From positions 1 through 37,753 of the forward strand of contig ONGM01000150.1 of NCBI GenBank assembly GCA_900317365.1: a stretch of 37,753 nt of DNA, given 5' to 3'. Shown here one piece after another: positions 1-8,151 of this stretch. The notes under the pieces are model-generated. The model saw only the letters and a list, made by a program, of their open reading frames with translations. It was not told the DNA's origin and did no database searches. Within the stretch, counting starts at the first letter, position 1, and each line of letters opens with the position of its first letter. The position numbers were made by a program, and so were the translations under genes. This stretch comes from an uncultured Planctomycetota bacterium. GTDB taxonomy: Bacteria; Planctomycetota; Planctomycetia; Pirellulales; Thermoguttaceae.

Positions 1-60
1 GCGTTGCGGGTTGATTGTTTTGGCGGGGGCGCTGTCGCGTGAATCATAGCTTTCCGTTAT

Positions 61-105
61 CCGCCGACTAAAGCCGGCGGCTTCCCCGCCCTTATGGAGG
101 GCGGG
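61..105. repeat. Two adjacent GC-rich hairpins, IS200/IS605-end-like
   Basis: CCGCCG at 61-66 pairs with CGGCGG at 75-80 around a loop containing ACTAAAG. CCCGCCCT at 85-92 pairs with AGGGCGGG at 98-105. Back-to-back subterminal hairpins of this style are common at the right ends of IS200/IS605 (TnpB-type) elements. No transposase is visible in the window, so that identity is a guess; a plain intergenic palindrome is equally possible. Confidence 0.4.
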
Positions 106-225
106 CGGCGCATTCGCGCCGGAAAATCGCCCTTTGGGCGATGGCGTGTTGGGGCGGCGCGTTCGCGCCGGGAAAATCGCCCTTTGGGCGATGGACGCGC
201 CTTTGGCGCGTTGGGGTTGCAACCC
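104..225. repeat. Imperfect ~41-bp direct repeat made of hairpins
   Basis: Two near-identical units lie at 104-144 and 153-194, starting GGCGGCGC and ending GGGCGATGG, with one substitution and one inserted base between them. Each contains a 7-bp hairpin (ATCGCCC-TTT-GGGCGAT at 126-142 and 176-192). A third TTT-loop hairpin (ACGCGCC/GGCGCGT, 195-211) and a 12-bp palindrome (GGGTTGCAACCC, 214-225) follow directly. The serial palindromes resemble a small dispersed intergenic repeat. The function is unknown. Confidence 0.7.
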
Positions 226-292
226 GGGAAGCGATCAACGGGAGCGACGCCACCGATTCTTCCGTATCGCTGAATTGGTCGTATTTCTCTTT

Positions 293-321
293 TTGATTGA
301 AAGACTGTTTTTCACTAGACT
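293..321 (+). promoter_or_regulatory. Weak sigma70-like promoter for the release-factor-like gene
   Basis: TTGATT (293-298) and TAGACT (316-321) are separated by 17 bp, each matching consensus at four of six positions. The predicted transcript would start about 115 bases before the ATG at 445. It is a plausible but unproven promoter for the three-gene + strand run. Confidence 0.3.
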
Positions 322-444
322 CTCTCGTTTTTCATTTGAATTCGGGTATTATTGTGCGTAACGTTGCGGAACTCGTCCGACGCGAGATCGTCTCTCGACG
401 CGCGTTGTTTCGCACGTTTGCGTCCAATTGGAAAAAGGTTTAAA

Positions 445-984
445 ATGAGAACGTCGCCAGTCTATTTGTCAGAGTCGGAACTCGAACGCGCGTGTCGTTT
501 TGAGACGTTGAGACGTTCGGGACCAGGCGGCCAAAATCGGAATAAGGTCGAGACGGGCGCGCGATTTTATCATCTCGCCTCCGGACTCGTCGGCGAGGCG
601 ACGGAGCGACGTTATCAAATCGAGAATCGGAAAATAGCGATGCGTCGACTTCGCCTGAAATTGGCGCTTTCAATTCGCGACGTTCCCGACTTGACGCGCG
701 ATTTGAACGGCGACGCGACGTTCTCCCATCCGGAGGATTTTGTTTGGTTCCGTCGTCTCGTCGCCGGTAAAATTCGAGCGTCGAAAGAGAGTTTCGATTA
801 CCCGATCCTCGTAGCGGAGTTTTTCGACGCGTACGCCGCTACGAACGAAGATATGAAATCGACAGTCCAACTTTTGCAAACGACGTCGAGCCAAATTATT
901 CGATTGCTGAGCGCCGCTCCGAGCGCGTTGACGCAATTGAACAATCTTCGCGAATCGGCAGGCGCGTCGAAATTCCGAGCGTGA
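445..984 (+). CDS. Peptide chain release factor-like protein (RF-1/GGQ domain)
   Basis: This 179-residue protein has the class I release-factor catalytic signature SGPGGQNRNKVET, with GGQ at residues 28-30. In this family the motif enters the ribosomal peptidyl-transferase centre and triggers peptidyl-tRNA hydrolysis. The stop-codon recognition domains of RF1/RF2 are missing, so ribosome rescue in the style of ArfB/PrfH-like proteins is more likely than normal termination. The region after the GGQ domain (about residues 70-179) is helical-looking and unlike ArfB's short basic tail. I chose ATG 445, preceded by AAAGG, over an in-frame TTG at 352 that would add 31 residues with no ribosome site. 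The yraN-family gene follows after 9 bases, suggesting an operon. The domain call is firm; the exact role is inferred. Confidence 0.85.
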   Translation: MRTSPVYLSESELERACRFETLRRSGPGGQNRNKVETGARFYHLASGLVGEATERRYQIENRKIAMRRLRLKLALSIRDVPDLTRDLNGDATFSHPEDFVWFRRLVAGKIRASKESFDYPILVAEFFDAYAATNEDMKSTVQLLQTTSSQIIRLLSAAPSALTQLNNLRESAGASKFRA

Positions 985-993
985 GTTAAATCT

Positions 994-1686
994 ATGACGA
1001 CGAATCACCGGCAGACCGTAGAGAAACGGTCCGATAAGTCTCCGCGACGAGCGCAAGACGCCGCGACGCCAACGTCGAAGAAACAGGCGCCGCTCGGTTT
1101 TCTTTCCGCGTATTTAAAGAATTGGTTTCCGCGTCTTTGGCGGTTCTTCTACGGCGTGAAGATTCCGAACTCAAAGCGTTACGAAGATTATTGCGAGACG
1201 ACCCGTTCGACCGTTCTGGCGAAAGATCAATTGGGTCAGGCGGGAGAACGATATATGTTCGAATGGCTTTGCAACCAGCCTCGCGCGCAAGTCGTCGCTT
1301 GCAATACCGAGAATTACTACTGCGAAATTGATATTGTGTTTCTCGATCATGCAACGCGCGAGATCGTATTCCTCGAAGTGAAAACGCGCAGTCGCAACGA
1401 TCCTCGCTATCCGCACGCGCTTTTTGCCGTCGACGCGAAACGTCGTAAGAAACTTGCCCTCGCCGGTCGGACGTTTCGTAGCGAACGCGGGTATCTCGAC
1501 TATCAAATGCGCTTCGACGTCGCCGTCCTCTTTATGCCAAAAGATTCCCCGCCTAAATTGGAATATTACAAGGAAGCGTTCCATTACGTCAAAGCGGTGG
1601 AAGGCTACTCTAAGACAGATTTCGGTAAGGAACGAAGCGACAAAAGACTTCGAGAGGATTTGAAGAAGAGACGTCGCGACGATTGA
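994..1686 (+). CDS. yraN: YraN/UPF0102-family endonuclease-like protein, extended
   Basis: The core (about residues 79-180) matches the UPF0102 fold, a restriction-endonuclease-like family. LGQAGE opens it, then CEIDIVF (110-116) and VFLEVKTRS (125-133) supply the acidic and lysine positions E111, D113, E128 and K130. RFDVAVLF (173-180) closes the sheet. Family members are usually about 120 residues; this one has 230. The extra parts are a basic, partly aromatic N-terminus (1-78) and a Lys/Arg-rich tail (about 205-230). The biological role of YraN proteins is poorly known; nuclease activity is inferred from the fold. It sits 9 bases after the release-factor-like gene and 16 before the acetyltransferase, so co-transcription is likely. 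The ATG at 994 has only a weak ribosome site. Confidence 0.85.
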   Translation: MTTNHRQTVEKRSDKSPRRAQDAATPTSKKQAPLGFLSAYLKNWFPRLWRFFYGVKIPNSKRYEDYCETTRSTVLAKDQLGQAGERYMFEWLCNQPRAQVVACNTENYYCEIDIVFLDHATREIVFLEVKTRSRNDPRYPHALFAVDAKRRKKLALAGRTFRSERGYLDYQMRFDVAVLFMPKDSPPKLEYYKEAFHYVKAVEGYSKTDFGKERSDKRLREDLKKRRRDD

Positions 1687-1702
1687 TCCCCGGAGGTTGG
1701 TT

Positions 1703-2164
1703 GTGGAACTCAGAAAGCTGTTTCTCGCCGATATCGAAAGCGTAAAGAATCTCGTTTTCGCGGCATTTTCCGAACCGCCATGGAACGACGACTGGAGCGA
1801 TTCCGCGCAATTTCATCAGTATATCGTTGATTTAACTCAGAACGCGAATTCGTTGACCTTGGGATTGTATAGCGCCGACGCGAACGAGAGGGACGCCTGC
1901 CTCGTTGCCGTCTCGATGGGAAGGATTATTCATTGGTTTGAAGGCACGGAATATTTTATCGACGACCTCTGCGTGCGTCCCGACCTTCAAGGACAAGGAA
2001 TCGGCTCACTCTTCATGTCAAAGATCGAAGATTATCTGCGAAGAATAGACGTCAAGGCGATCGTATTGCGCTCGGAGCGGGAAATACCGGCGTATTTCTT
2101 CTATCGTAAGCTGGGGTTTGTAGAGAATGCCAAAAGCGTGTTTTTTACAAAGACGCTCTTTTAA
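1703..2164 (+). CDS. GNAT-family N-acetyltransferase
   Basis: This 153-residue protein ends the + strand run. The acetyl-CoA pyrophosphate loop is seen in CVRPDLQGQGIGSLF, about residues 90-104, which fits the GNAT motif Q/R-x-x-G-x-G. The later YFFYRKLGF segment is the typical motif B Tyr-Phe region. The substrate cannot be told; small GNATs act on protein N-termini, amino sugars, polyamines or antibiotics. GTG 1703 is preferred over TTG 1697 because CGGAGG (1691-1696) lies six bases before it. Position after yraN suggests an operon but does not reveal a target. A strong terminator follows at 2189. Confidence 0.85.
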   Translation: MELRKLFLADIESVKNLVFAAFSEPPWNDDWSDSAQFHQYIVDLTQNANSLTLGLYSADANERDACLVAVSMGRIIHWFEGTEYFIDDLCVRPDLQGQGIGSLFMSKIEDYLRRIDVKAIVLRSEREIPAYFFYRKLGFVENAKSVFFTKTLF

Positions 2165-2188
2165 CCCGCGCGTTGTGAGCGTGAAAGA

Positions 2189-2222
2189 AAAAACGCCGCA
2201 AGTTTTGGCTCGCGGCGTTTTT
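2189..2222. terminator. Bidirectional rho-independent terminator
   Basis: AAAAACGCCGC (2189-2199) pairs with GCGGCGTTTTT (2212-2222) around a 12-base loop. The A-run on one side and T-run on the other let it stop both the acetyltransferase (+) and the RND pump gene (-), whose ends converge here. Confidence 0.85.
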
Positions 2223-2244
2223 TTAGGACAAAAAGATTGAAAGA

Positions 2245-5200
2245 CTAGCCTTCAATTTGTTTTGCAACGTCTTGATCGGAACCGATAACTTTGTTGTCGA
2301 CGTCGTTCGGATCGAGACGCCCGAGTTTGATCATTTCGTTCCGTTTCTTCTCGGCGGCAAATTCGGGAAGCTTCTTGCCAATGGCTTTGGCGAAGCTTTC
2401 GCGCATACGCTCGACGAGCGAGTATAACGCCGGAACGAACATGATGCCGACGCAAGTAGCGAGCAACATTCCGGAGAAGGTTGTGATACCGATCGCACGC
2501 CGCGAACCAGCGCCGGCGCCGGTCGCGACAACGAGCGGGAAGACGCCGAATAGGAACGAGATCGCCGTCATGAGAACCGCGCGGAATCGAAGGTTCGCGC
2601 CGCGCATCGCCGCTTCGCGAATCGGAACGCCTTGCTCGCGCTGGCTCTTCGAGAACTCAACCATAAGGATTGCGTTCTTACTCGCAAGACCGATCAACAT
2701 GATGAGACCGAGTTGCGCGTAAATGCTCATCGACGTTTGCTGACCGTACATAAGTCCGATGAACAACCCAGCGAGAGCGCCGAGCGTCGCAATGAAGACG
2801 GTGAGAACAACGGAGATCGGCGTCGTCCAGCTTTCGTACTGAGCGACGAGGAACAAGTACGCAAATATGAACGCCAACGCCAAGAGCATGCCGGCTTGAC
2901 CTTCGTTTTGACGCTGTTGGAACGTCATACCTGTCCACTGAACTTTGTATCCGTCCGGCAAGTCCTTCTGGATATTTTCGATTTCCTTCATGTATTCGCC
3001 GGAACTGACGCCCATCGTAATAGCGGTAATATTCGCGGACGACCACTGGTTGAAACGCGTAATGCTTTGCGGACCAACCATGCGCGTAACCGTGCCGACG
3101 GAACTGAAGGGCACCATTTCGCCGTATCGGTTCGGAATGTTCAAATTGGAAATGTCGTCGATCGTTTCGCGATCGGATTTTTCCGCTTGAACTTGAACCT
3201 TAAAGACGTATCCGAGGAGGTTGAAGTCGTTGACGTAGAAGGACGCCAACTTGTTTTGGAGCGTCATAAAGATCGAATTGATCGGAACGCCCATGAGTTC
3301 CGCTTTGACGCGGTCGATTTCCAACCTCAACTGCGGCGTGCTCGCGTTGTACGGCGAAGTCGCGAAAAGCGTGCCGGGAACGGTCTGAAGTCGACTTGTG
3401 AAATTCACGACTTGATCCGCAAGTTCCGTCGGGGTCGCGACGTTCGAGCTAAGAACGAACTGAATGCCCATTCCCAGCCCCATCATTGCCGGCGGACGCA
3501 TGACTTGAATCTTCGCTTCCGGAATATCGTTGGCTCGCCTTTGGATCTCCATCTGGAGCGCGTCCATTTGCAGTTCCGGCTTCGTTCGGGAGTTCCAGTC
3601 GGTGAGCTTGATGAAGGACATGCCGTTGTTTTCCGCCATACCGCCGCCTGTAAAGCTGAAACCGCTAACAAGCATAGCCGTATCGACGCCTTCAACGTCC
3701 TTGATCGCGCTGTAGAAATCATCAACGACTTTGTCGGTTCGAGCCAGGGTCGCTCCCGGCGGTAATTCGAGACTGCAAAGCAAGGTGCCTTTGTCTTCGT
3801 CGGGAATAAACGACGAAGGAAGCATTGAGTACAGTTTGTAATTACCGAATAAAACGGCGGCGAAGAGCAAGATCGTAATGAATGCGCGTCGAACGAGCAT
3901 GCCGGCGATTGAAAGATACGTTTTTCTCGAGAAGTCGAGCGGTTTGTTAAACCATCCGAACCAGTCAATCTTTGACTTCTTGGCAGGCTTGATCAGAATT
4001 GCGCACAAAGCGGGACTTAGCGTAAGCGCGTTAACCGTGGAAAGGATGAGCGCGATACACATCGTGACGCCAAATTGCTTGTAAATCTGACCAACCATAC
4101 CGCCATAGAAGCAGACAGGCACGTAAATCGCAACGGTAACGAGCGTCGTCGCGATAATAGCGCCGGTGATCTGTCTCATGCCGAGTTTTGTCGCTTCAAC
4201 GGGACTCATTCCCTTTTCGACGTGGGTCATAACGTTTTCGACGACGACGATCGCGTCGTCAACGAGGGATCCAATAACGAGGATCAGCCCAAACATCGTC
4301 AACAGGTTGATGCTGTACCCGAGAAGAATGAAGAACGGGAACGTTCCAAGCAACGACACTGGGATAGCGATAGCCGGAATCAAGGTTGCGCGCCAGTTCT
4401 GTAGGAACAAGTACGTAACCGCGACAACGAGCAGAAGCGCGACAACCAACGTTTCAACAGTTTCTTCGAGCGTCAAACTGATAAAGAGCGTCGGGTCGTA
4501 TGCAAACTGGTATGTAATCCCAAGTTCTTCAAATTTGTCCTTATATTTGTCGAGTTCTTCCTTAACGCGGTCGATCGTGTCGAGAGCGTTTGCTTCGGTC
4601 GTTCGGTTAATACCGAGTCCGGCGCATTCTTTACCGTCGGAGACGGCGTGCGCGGCGTAAGATTCCGAACCTAACTCGATACGAGCGACGTCGCCTAATT
4701 TCGTAACGTCGCCGTCCGCGTCGGTTCGCACGACGATGTTTTCAAACTCTTCCGGGGTCTTCAGACGACCGAGAACGTTGATCTTGTATTGGATGAACTG
4801 CGAACTGCCTTCGGTACCAACGGAACCGGCCGCCGCTTGCACGTTTTGAGACTGAATAGCAGCCTGGATATCCGTCGCGGAAATCCCCATGGCGGACATT
4901 CTCATCGGATCGAGCCAAACGCGCATACTGTATACGGAACCGCCCATGAGGTCGGCGGAGCTAACGCCGTCGATACGTCCGATTTCGTCTTTCAGGTTAG
5001 CGCGCAACCAGTTGTTTAGTTCGGCCGTCGACATCCCGCCGTTCTTTTCGTCGGTGAAGAACGCGAGCATGCAGAGAATATCGCTGGAACGCTTTTGAAC
5101 CTGAACGCCTTGCGTTTTGACTTCGGCGGGTAGACGCGCTTCCGCGCGCTTAACGGCGTTTTGAACGTTAACCTGGGCAATATCGGTGTCGATACCGTAC

Positions 5201-5487
5201 TGGAAGGTAATCGTGCAGTTATACATACCGCTGTTGTCGCTACTTGAAGAGTAGTACAACAAGTGTTCGAGTCCGTTGAACTCCGCTTCAAGAGGAGCGG
5301 CGATCGTATCGGCGATAACTTCGCCGCTAGCGCCGGGATACACGGTTGAGACGCGGACTTCCGGCGGAGCAATTTCAGGATATTCCGCGACGGGCAACTT
5401 GGTAATGGCGATGACTCCGAGGAGCAACATTACCAAGCTGATAACCATCGCGAGTTTTGGTCTGCGAATAAAAACGTCGGAAATCAT
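2245..5487 (-). CDS. AcrB-type RND multidrug efflux pump (HAE1 family)
   Basis: This inner-membrane, proton-driven drug exporter has 1080 residues, slightly longer than the usual 1030-1050. It starts with the family hallmark (ISDVFIRRP, then a membrane helix at about 10-30). The helix 4 proton-relay aspartates are present as D410 and D411 in [13 protein letters not shown]. The helix 10 lysine lies in [17 protein letters not shown], and [13 protein letters not shown] (32-44) is the typical porter entry. The protein has two halves, each with a large periplasmic loop. A charged cytoplasmic tail of about 50 residues explains the extra length. Its ATG overlaps the stop of the adaptor gene as ATGA (5484-5487), so the two are translationally coupled. 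Transport substrates cannot be inferred. The partner outer-membrane factor is encoded divergently at 8152. Confidence 0.97.
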   Translation of the reverse strand: MISDVFIRRPKLAMVISLVMLLLGVIAITKLPVAEYPEIAPPEVRVSTVYPGASGEVIADTIAAPLEAEFNGLEHLLYYSSSSDNSGMYNCTITFQYGIDTDIAQVNVQNAVKRAEARLPAEVKTQGVQVQKRSSDILCMLAFFTDEKNGGMSTAELNNWLRANLKDEIGRIDGVSSADLMGGSVYSMRVWLDPMRMSAMGISATDIQAAIQSQNVQAAAGSVGTEGSSQFIQYKINVLGRLKTPEEFENIVVRTDADGDVTKLGDVARIELGSESYAAHAVSDGKECAGLGINRTTEANALDTIDRVKEELDKYKDKFEELGITYQFAYDPTLFISLTLEETVETLVVALLLVVAVTYLFLQNWRATLIPAIAIPVSLLGTFPFFILLGYSINLLTMFGLILVIGSLVDDAIVVVENVMTHVEKGMSPVEATKLGMRQITGAIIATTLVTVAIYVPVCFYGGMVGQIYKQFGVTMCIALILSTVNALTLSPALCAILIKPAKKSKIDWFGWFNKPLDFSRKTYLSIAGMLVRRAFITILLFAAVLFGNYKLYSMLPSSFIPDEDKGTLLCSLELPPGATLARTDKVVDDFYSAIKDVEGVDTAMLVSGFSFTGGGMAENNGMSFIKLTDWNSRTKPELQMDALQMEIQRRANDIPEAKIQVMRPPAMMGLGMGIQFVLSSNVATPTELADQVVNFTSRLQTVPGTLFATSPYNASTPQLRLEIDRVKAELMGVPINSIFMTLQNKLASFYVNDFNLLGYVFKVQVQAEKSDRETIDDISNLNIPNRYGEMVPFSSVGTVTRMVGPQSITRFNQWSSANITAITMGVSSGEYMKEIENIQKDLPDGYKVQWTGMTFQQRQNEGQAGMLLALAFIFAYLFLVAQYESWTTPISVVLTVFIATLGALAGLFIGLMYGQQTSMSIYAQLGLIMLIGLASKNAILMVEFSKSQREQGVPIREAAMRGANLRFRAVLMTAISFLFGVFPLVVATGAGAGSRRAIGITTFSGMLLATCVGIMFVPALYSLVERMRESFAKAIGKKLPEFAAEKKRNEMIKLGRLDPNDVDNKVIGSDQDVAKQIEG

Positions 5488-6968
5488 GCGCCAACCCCCG
5501 AATTCTTAGCGGAGGAAACGAGCTTTTGCTTTTTCGATTCAATTCGCTTAGCTTCAACGGCAGGTTTCGTCGATTGGGAAGATTTTGCGTCTTTAACGGC
5601 GGTCGATTGCGCTTCTGGGCTCGCTTTTTCTCGCGCTTTACCGTCTTCTCCGCGATAGAAAGGTCGAACGAGATCGAAAGGTCGCGCTTTGTTGACTCCG
5701 TCCATCATAACAATGTCGCCAGCCTTAATTCCCGAGTAGATCGACGTAGCGGAACTCGTCGACGGACCGAGCGTAACGTTTCTGCGAAGCGTCATCAGGT
5801 ATTTGGAATCGACCTTATTGTCGACGAAAAAGTCTGCGACGACCTTCTTCGTTTTGGGATCGATCTGCTGGAAGTGTTCCGCTTTGAATTCCGCCATGAA
5901 CTCTTCTTTGGATTTTTCGCCGTTTTCGACGGCTTCAATCGCCTTCTTATACCGCGCGTCGGCGCCGATCTCTTTGTACAAATCTTCGTCGCTGATCGAA
6001 TCCACGAGGACGTAGACGAAAGGTCCGGCGTTGTCGAAAAGAATTGCGGACGGTTCGACGGACGCGGCGTTTTCCGTGTCTTTCTTCGTAAGGTTGACGG
6101 TGACGACGCCGCCGGGGCTGAGCGTTTCGTTTGGATTCGGGAACTTCGCCCAAATTTTAATCGTGTCGGTCGTCGATTTTACGGTGTTGTCAACGAAGCT
6201 AATTTCGCCACTTTCCGGATATGTTTCGTCGTTCGGGAGCGTCAGGCTAATAGAGGACGTCGCTTTGAGCGCGTCGGCGTTGCCGAACATTGAGATGTAA
6301 TCTCGTTCGCTCATTGTGAATCGCACGTAGATCGGATCCGTTTGCACGACGCGAACGAGAGCGGAGCTTTGAGGCGAGACGTAGCTACCGGCGGAGTACG
6401 CGCGACGACCGGCGCGTCCGTCGAGTTCGGCAAAGATTTTCGTGTATTTCAGATCTTCTTCGGCGAGGACGAGCTGAGCGTTTGCCGAAAGAAGTTCCGC
6501 CTCGAGACTTTTCAGATTGGCGAAAGCGCTTTCTTTATCGTCTTTGGAACCTGCGTTTCGTTCGTACAGATCGTTCAGACGATTGTAGTTGCTTTGAGCG
6601 TATTCAATACGCGCTTTGGTTTGTTCGATGGCAGCCTTCGCCGCGTCAACTTTTGCTTGGTAGGGTACGGGATCGATTTCAAAGAGAAGCTGCCCCTTTT
6701 TGACGTGCGAACCTTCGTCAAAACCGGGCGCAATAGAGAGCGTTCCGGAAACGCGAGCGACGGAATCGACCTGATTGATCGCTTCAACGTTTCCAACATA
6801 CTTCTTTTTGGCAACAGGAAGGGTTTCCCCAACTTTTCCGGCAACGACGGCAACTTTCTCTTGAGCGCCTGCTCCGCCCGGTTGACCGAAAGCCGTGTTC
6901 ATAAGAACACAATTGAGGATGAGAGCGCATACGGGAGCGCCCTTGATGAGGAACGATAAACGCGACAC
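5484..6968 (-). CDS. RND periplasmic adaptor (AcrA/HlyD-type membrane fusion protein)
   Basis: This 494-residue adaptor links the RND pump to the outer-membrane channel. Residues 1-28 form a signal peptide ending AFG. The lipoyl half-motifs flank a helical hairpin: [17 protein letters not shown] (61-77) and [17 protein letters not shown] (181-197), with the coiled hairpin at about 103-172. The beta-barrel and membrane-proximal parts follow to about 440. It is about 100 residues longer than AcrA. Most of the excess is a charged helical segment at about 324-392, between FVYVLVD and LRRNVTLG, plus a Lys/Ser-rich tail (440-494). The start is GTG 6968 with AAGGAG at 6974-6979. It is the first gene of the pump operon. 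Confidence 0.93.
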   Translation of the reverse strand: MSRLSFLIKGAPVCALILNCVLMNTAFGQPGGAGAQEKVAVVAGKVGETLPVAKKKYVGNVEAINQVDSVARVSGTLSIAPGFDEGSHVKKGQLLFEIDPVPYQAKVDAAKAAIEQTKARIEYAQSNYNRLNDLYERNAGSKDDKESAFANLKSLEAELLSANAQLVLAEEDLKYTKIFAELDGRAGRRAYSAGSYVSPQSSALVRVVQTDPIYVRFTMSERDYISMFGNADALKATSSISLTLPNDETYPESGEISFVDNTVKSTTDTIKIWAKFPNPNETLSPGGVVTVNLTKKDTENAASVEPSAILFDNAGPFVYVLVDSISDEDLYKEIGADARYKKAIEAVENGEKSKEEFMAEFKAEHFQQIDPKTKKVVADFFVDNKVDSKYLMTLRRNVTLGPSTSSATSIYSGIKAGDIVMMDGVNKARPFDLVRPFYRGEDGKAREKASPEAQSTAVKDAKSSQSTKPAVEAKRIESKKQKLVSSAKNSGVGA

Positions 6969-7256
6969 TGTTTCTCCTTAGAACGAACACGCCGTCGATT
7001 GCGTTGTCCTTTGGGTTCTTGATAGGTGCAATTTGTCATTCATTGACGTCGCTACGACGCAATACTTCAATATGGCATTTGGCGCAAACTTGGCTTGCGT
7101 CCAACCGCAAGGGACATGGATAACGCCAGCGTGTATCATAGCGCAATATGAAAAATCGACAAGGCGCCGAGAAATGCGACCTGTCGACCTGTGAGATCCT
7201 ATGTTATACGACGACCGTTTTACGACGTCTGCGGATTTCACGCGCTGAGATCGCGC

Positions 7257-7285
7257 AAAATTTAACGATTGCGCAATCTTGTCAA
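7257..7285 (-). promoter_or_regulatory. Candidate operator/promoter of the adaptor-pump operon
   Basis: On the minus strand a perfect TTGACA (7285-7280) is followed directly by the 12-bp perfect palindrome GATTGCGCAATC (7267-7278), then AT-rich DNA containing a weak -10 (TAAATT or AATTTT at 15-17 bp). A palindrome within the -35/-10 spacer is a classical repressor position. The near-repeat ATCGCGCAA lies just beyond at 7250-7258. The adaptor start is about 290 bases downstream, which is long, so this is tentative. Confidence 0.35.
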
Positions 7286-7375
7286 CAACAATAGCCCGCC
7301 TCTATGTATGTAAAAAACGGGAAAAAACCAACGTTTCAGGGAAAAAAATGTCGGAATTTTTGTTTTTTTGCCGGT

Positions 7376-7387
7376 AATGTCGACATT
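7376..7387. promoter_or_regulatory. Perfect 12-bp palindrome, possible operator
   Basis: AATGTCGACATT is self-complementary and follows a T-rich stretch. The similar half-site AATGTCGG lies about 30 bases upstream (near 7348). It sits between two divergent halves of an efflux system, where a repressor site would be expected. No promoter was recognised around it. Confidence 0.3.
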
Positions 7388-8022
7388 CTTAATTTGATCG
7401 TTTCGTTGAGACGTTGATCATGGAAGTCGCTAAAGGCGTTGAAATCGCCGCAGGTCTTCTATCGCATATAGTCAGAAATCTATGAATCGCATGAAAGTTA
7501 GGAAAAGTTCGTAAAACCGATTAAAGTCGAATCAACCGACTTTACGATAAACAGTCTGACAAGATCGGCGTTCCCAAGAGCAATGTGTTGGGATCGTTCT
7601 TTCTCGTTTCTCTTTCGTCGATCAACGCGACGTCATGCGCGTTCATTGACGTCGAAAGAGGCACAGTTTGCAACGACGTCGCAGAGCGATTGCGGCGCGG
7701 TTTGGACGGCTTCGACGTATTGAGTTGTTGAGCCGAACGTCGTTGGGTGATTTTTAGGAGGTTAAGCATTTAATGCGCGTCATGCGTTCCGAGTCGTCGT
7801 CGCGTCGCAGAGAGATTTCTTTGCGCGTTTGCGACACGACTGAGAATTGGGAACGTGAAACCGGGTTCGACGGGGTTCCGCGCCGCCGTCGAAGGGTAGG
7901 GGAGCGCGCATTTACGTAAACGAAAACAGACGAGTCGACGTTTCTTCGTTTCCGAGACGTCGCGTAGCGGTTCGTCGTTTGGCGAGTCGGTCGTCTTTTT
8001 AAACAGGAAACGAATATGCATA

Positions 8023-8039
8023 GAGACTACTATAGTCTC
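8023..8039. promoter_or_regulatory. Inverted repeat just upstream of the outer-membrane-factor gene
   Basis: GAGACT (8023-8028) and AGTCTC (8034-8039) are separated by ACTAT, overlapping a TATAGT (8031-8036) that could be a -10 element. No matching -35 is seen at 17 bp. It lies 113 bases before the ATG at 8152. Confidence 0.3.
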
Positions 8040-8058
8040 GAAATAAAGGAGTCGACTT

Positions 8059-8121
8059 TTGCGTAGCGAAGTTTGCGATGGGCATGAGGTCCGCGCGAAC
8101 GGGTTCTTGTTACGCAATTGA
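8059..8121 (+). CDS. Possible 20-codon leader peptide
   Basis: A strong ribosome site AAAGGAG (8045-8051) stands seven bases before TTG 8059, opening a 20-codon frame that ends TGA at 8119-8121, 30 bases before the outer-membrane-factor ATG. The peptide is unremarkable (LRSEVCDGHEVRANGFLLRN when read literally). A similar DNA segment occurs at 12781-12801 in another intergenic region, so the sequence may be a small non-coding repeat instead. Confidence 0.15.
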   Translation: MRSEVCDGHEVRANGFLLRN

Positions 8122-8151
8122 CGGGTCGGCGCCTTTTATGAGGTGGCATGG

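Larger units (their letters stand above)
1..444. other. Gene-free left edge with serial hairpins
   Basis: No convincing coding sequence lies here. The open frame through 134-361 only reads through hairpin repeats and has no ribosome site. The stretch holds a chain of inverted repeats (61-225), then AT-richer DNA leading to the first gene. It may be the end of an element or gene lying left of the window. Confidence 0.6.
6969..8151. other. Long divergent intergenic region of the efflux system
   Basis: About 1.2 kb separates the adaptor gene (-) from the outer-membrane-factor gene (+). Short minus-strand frames (6978-7241, 7542-7769, 7770-8117) lack ribosome sites and recognisable products, so no ordinary gene is called. 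It holds several palindromes, described separately, and an A/T-run-rich patch at about 7310-7370. No regulator gene is adjacent to either side. Confidence 0.6.

Noticed and set aside
134..361. 75-codon + strand frame at the left edge
   Set aside because: It translates hairpin repeats and has no ribosome site.
2632..3765. 377-codon + strand open frame opposite the RND pump gene
   Set aside because: It is the antisense of a clearly coding pump; its product is Arg/His-rich without domains. Long antisense frames are expected in this CpG-rich coding DNA.
7542..8117. Two minus-strand frames (7542-7769 and 7770-8117) in the efflux intergenic region
   Set aside because: Arg/Ser/Thr-rich products typical of chance frames in this DNA; no ribosome sites, domains or signal peptides.
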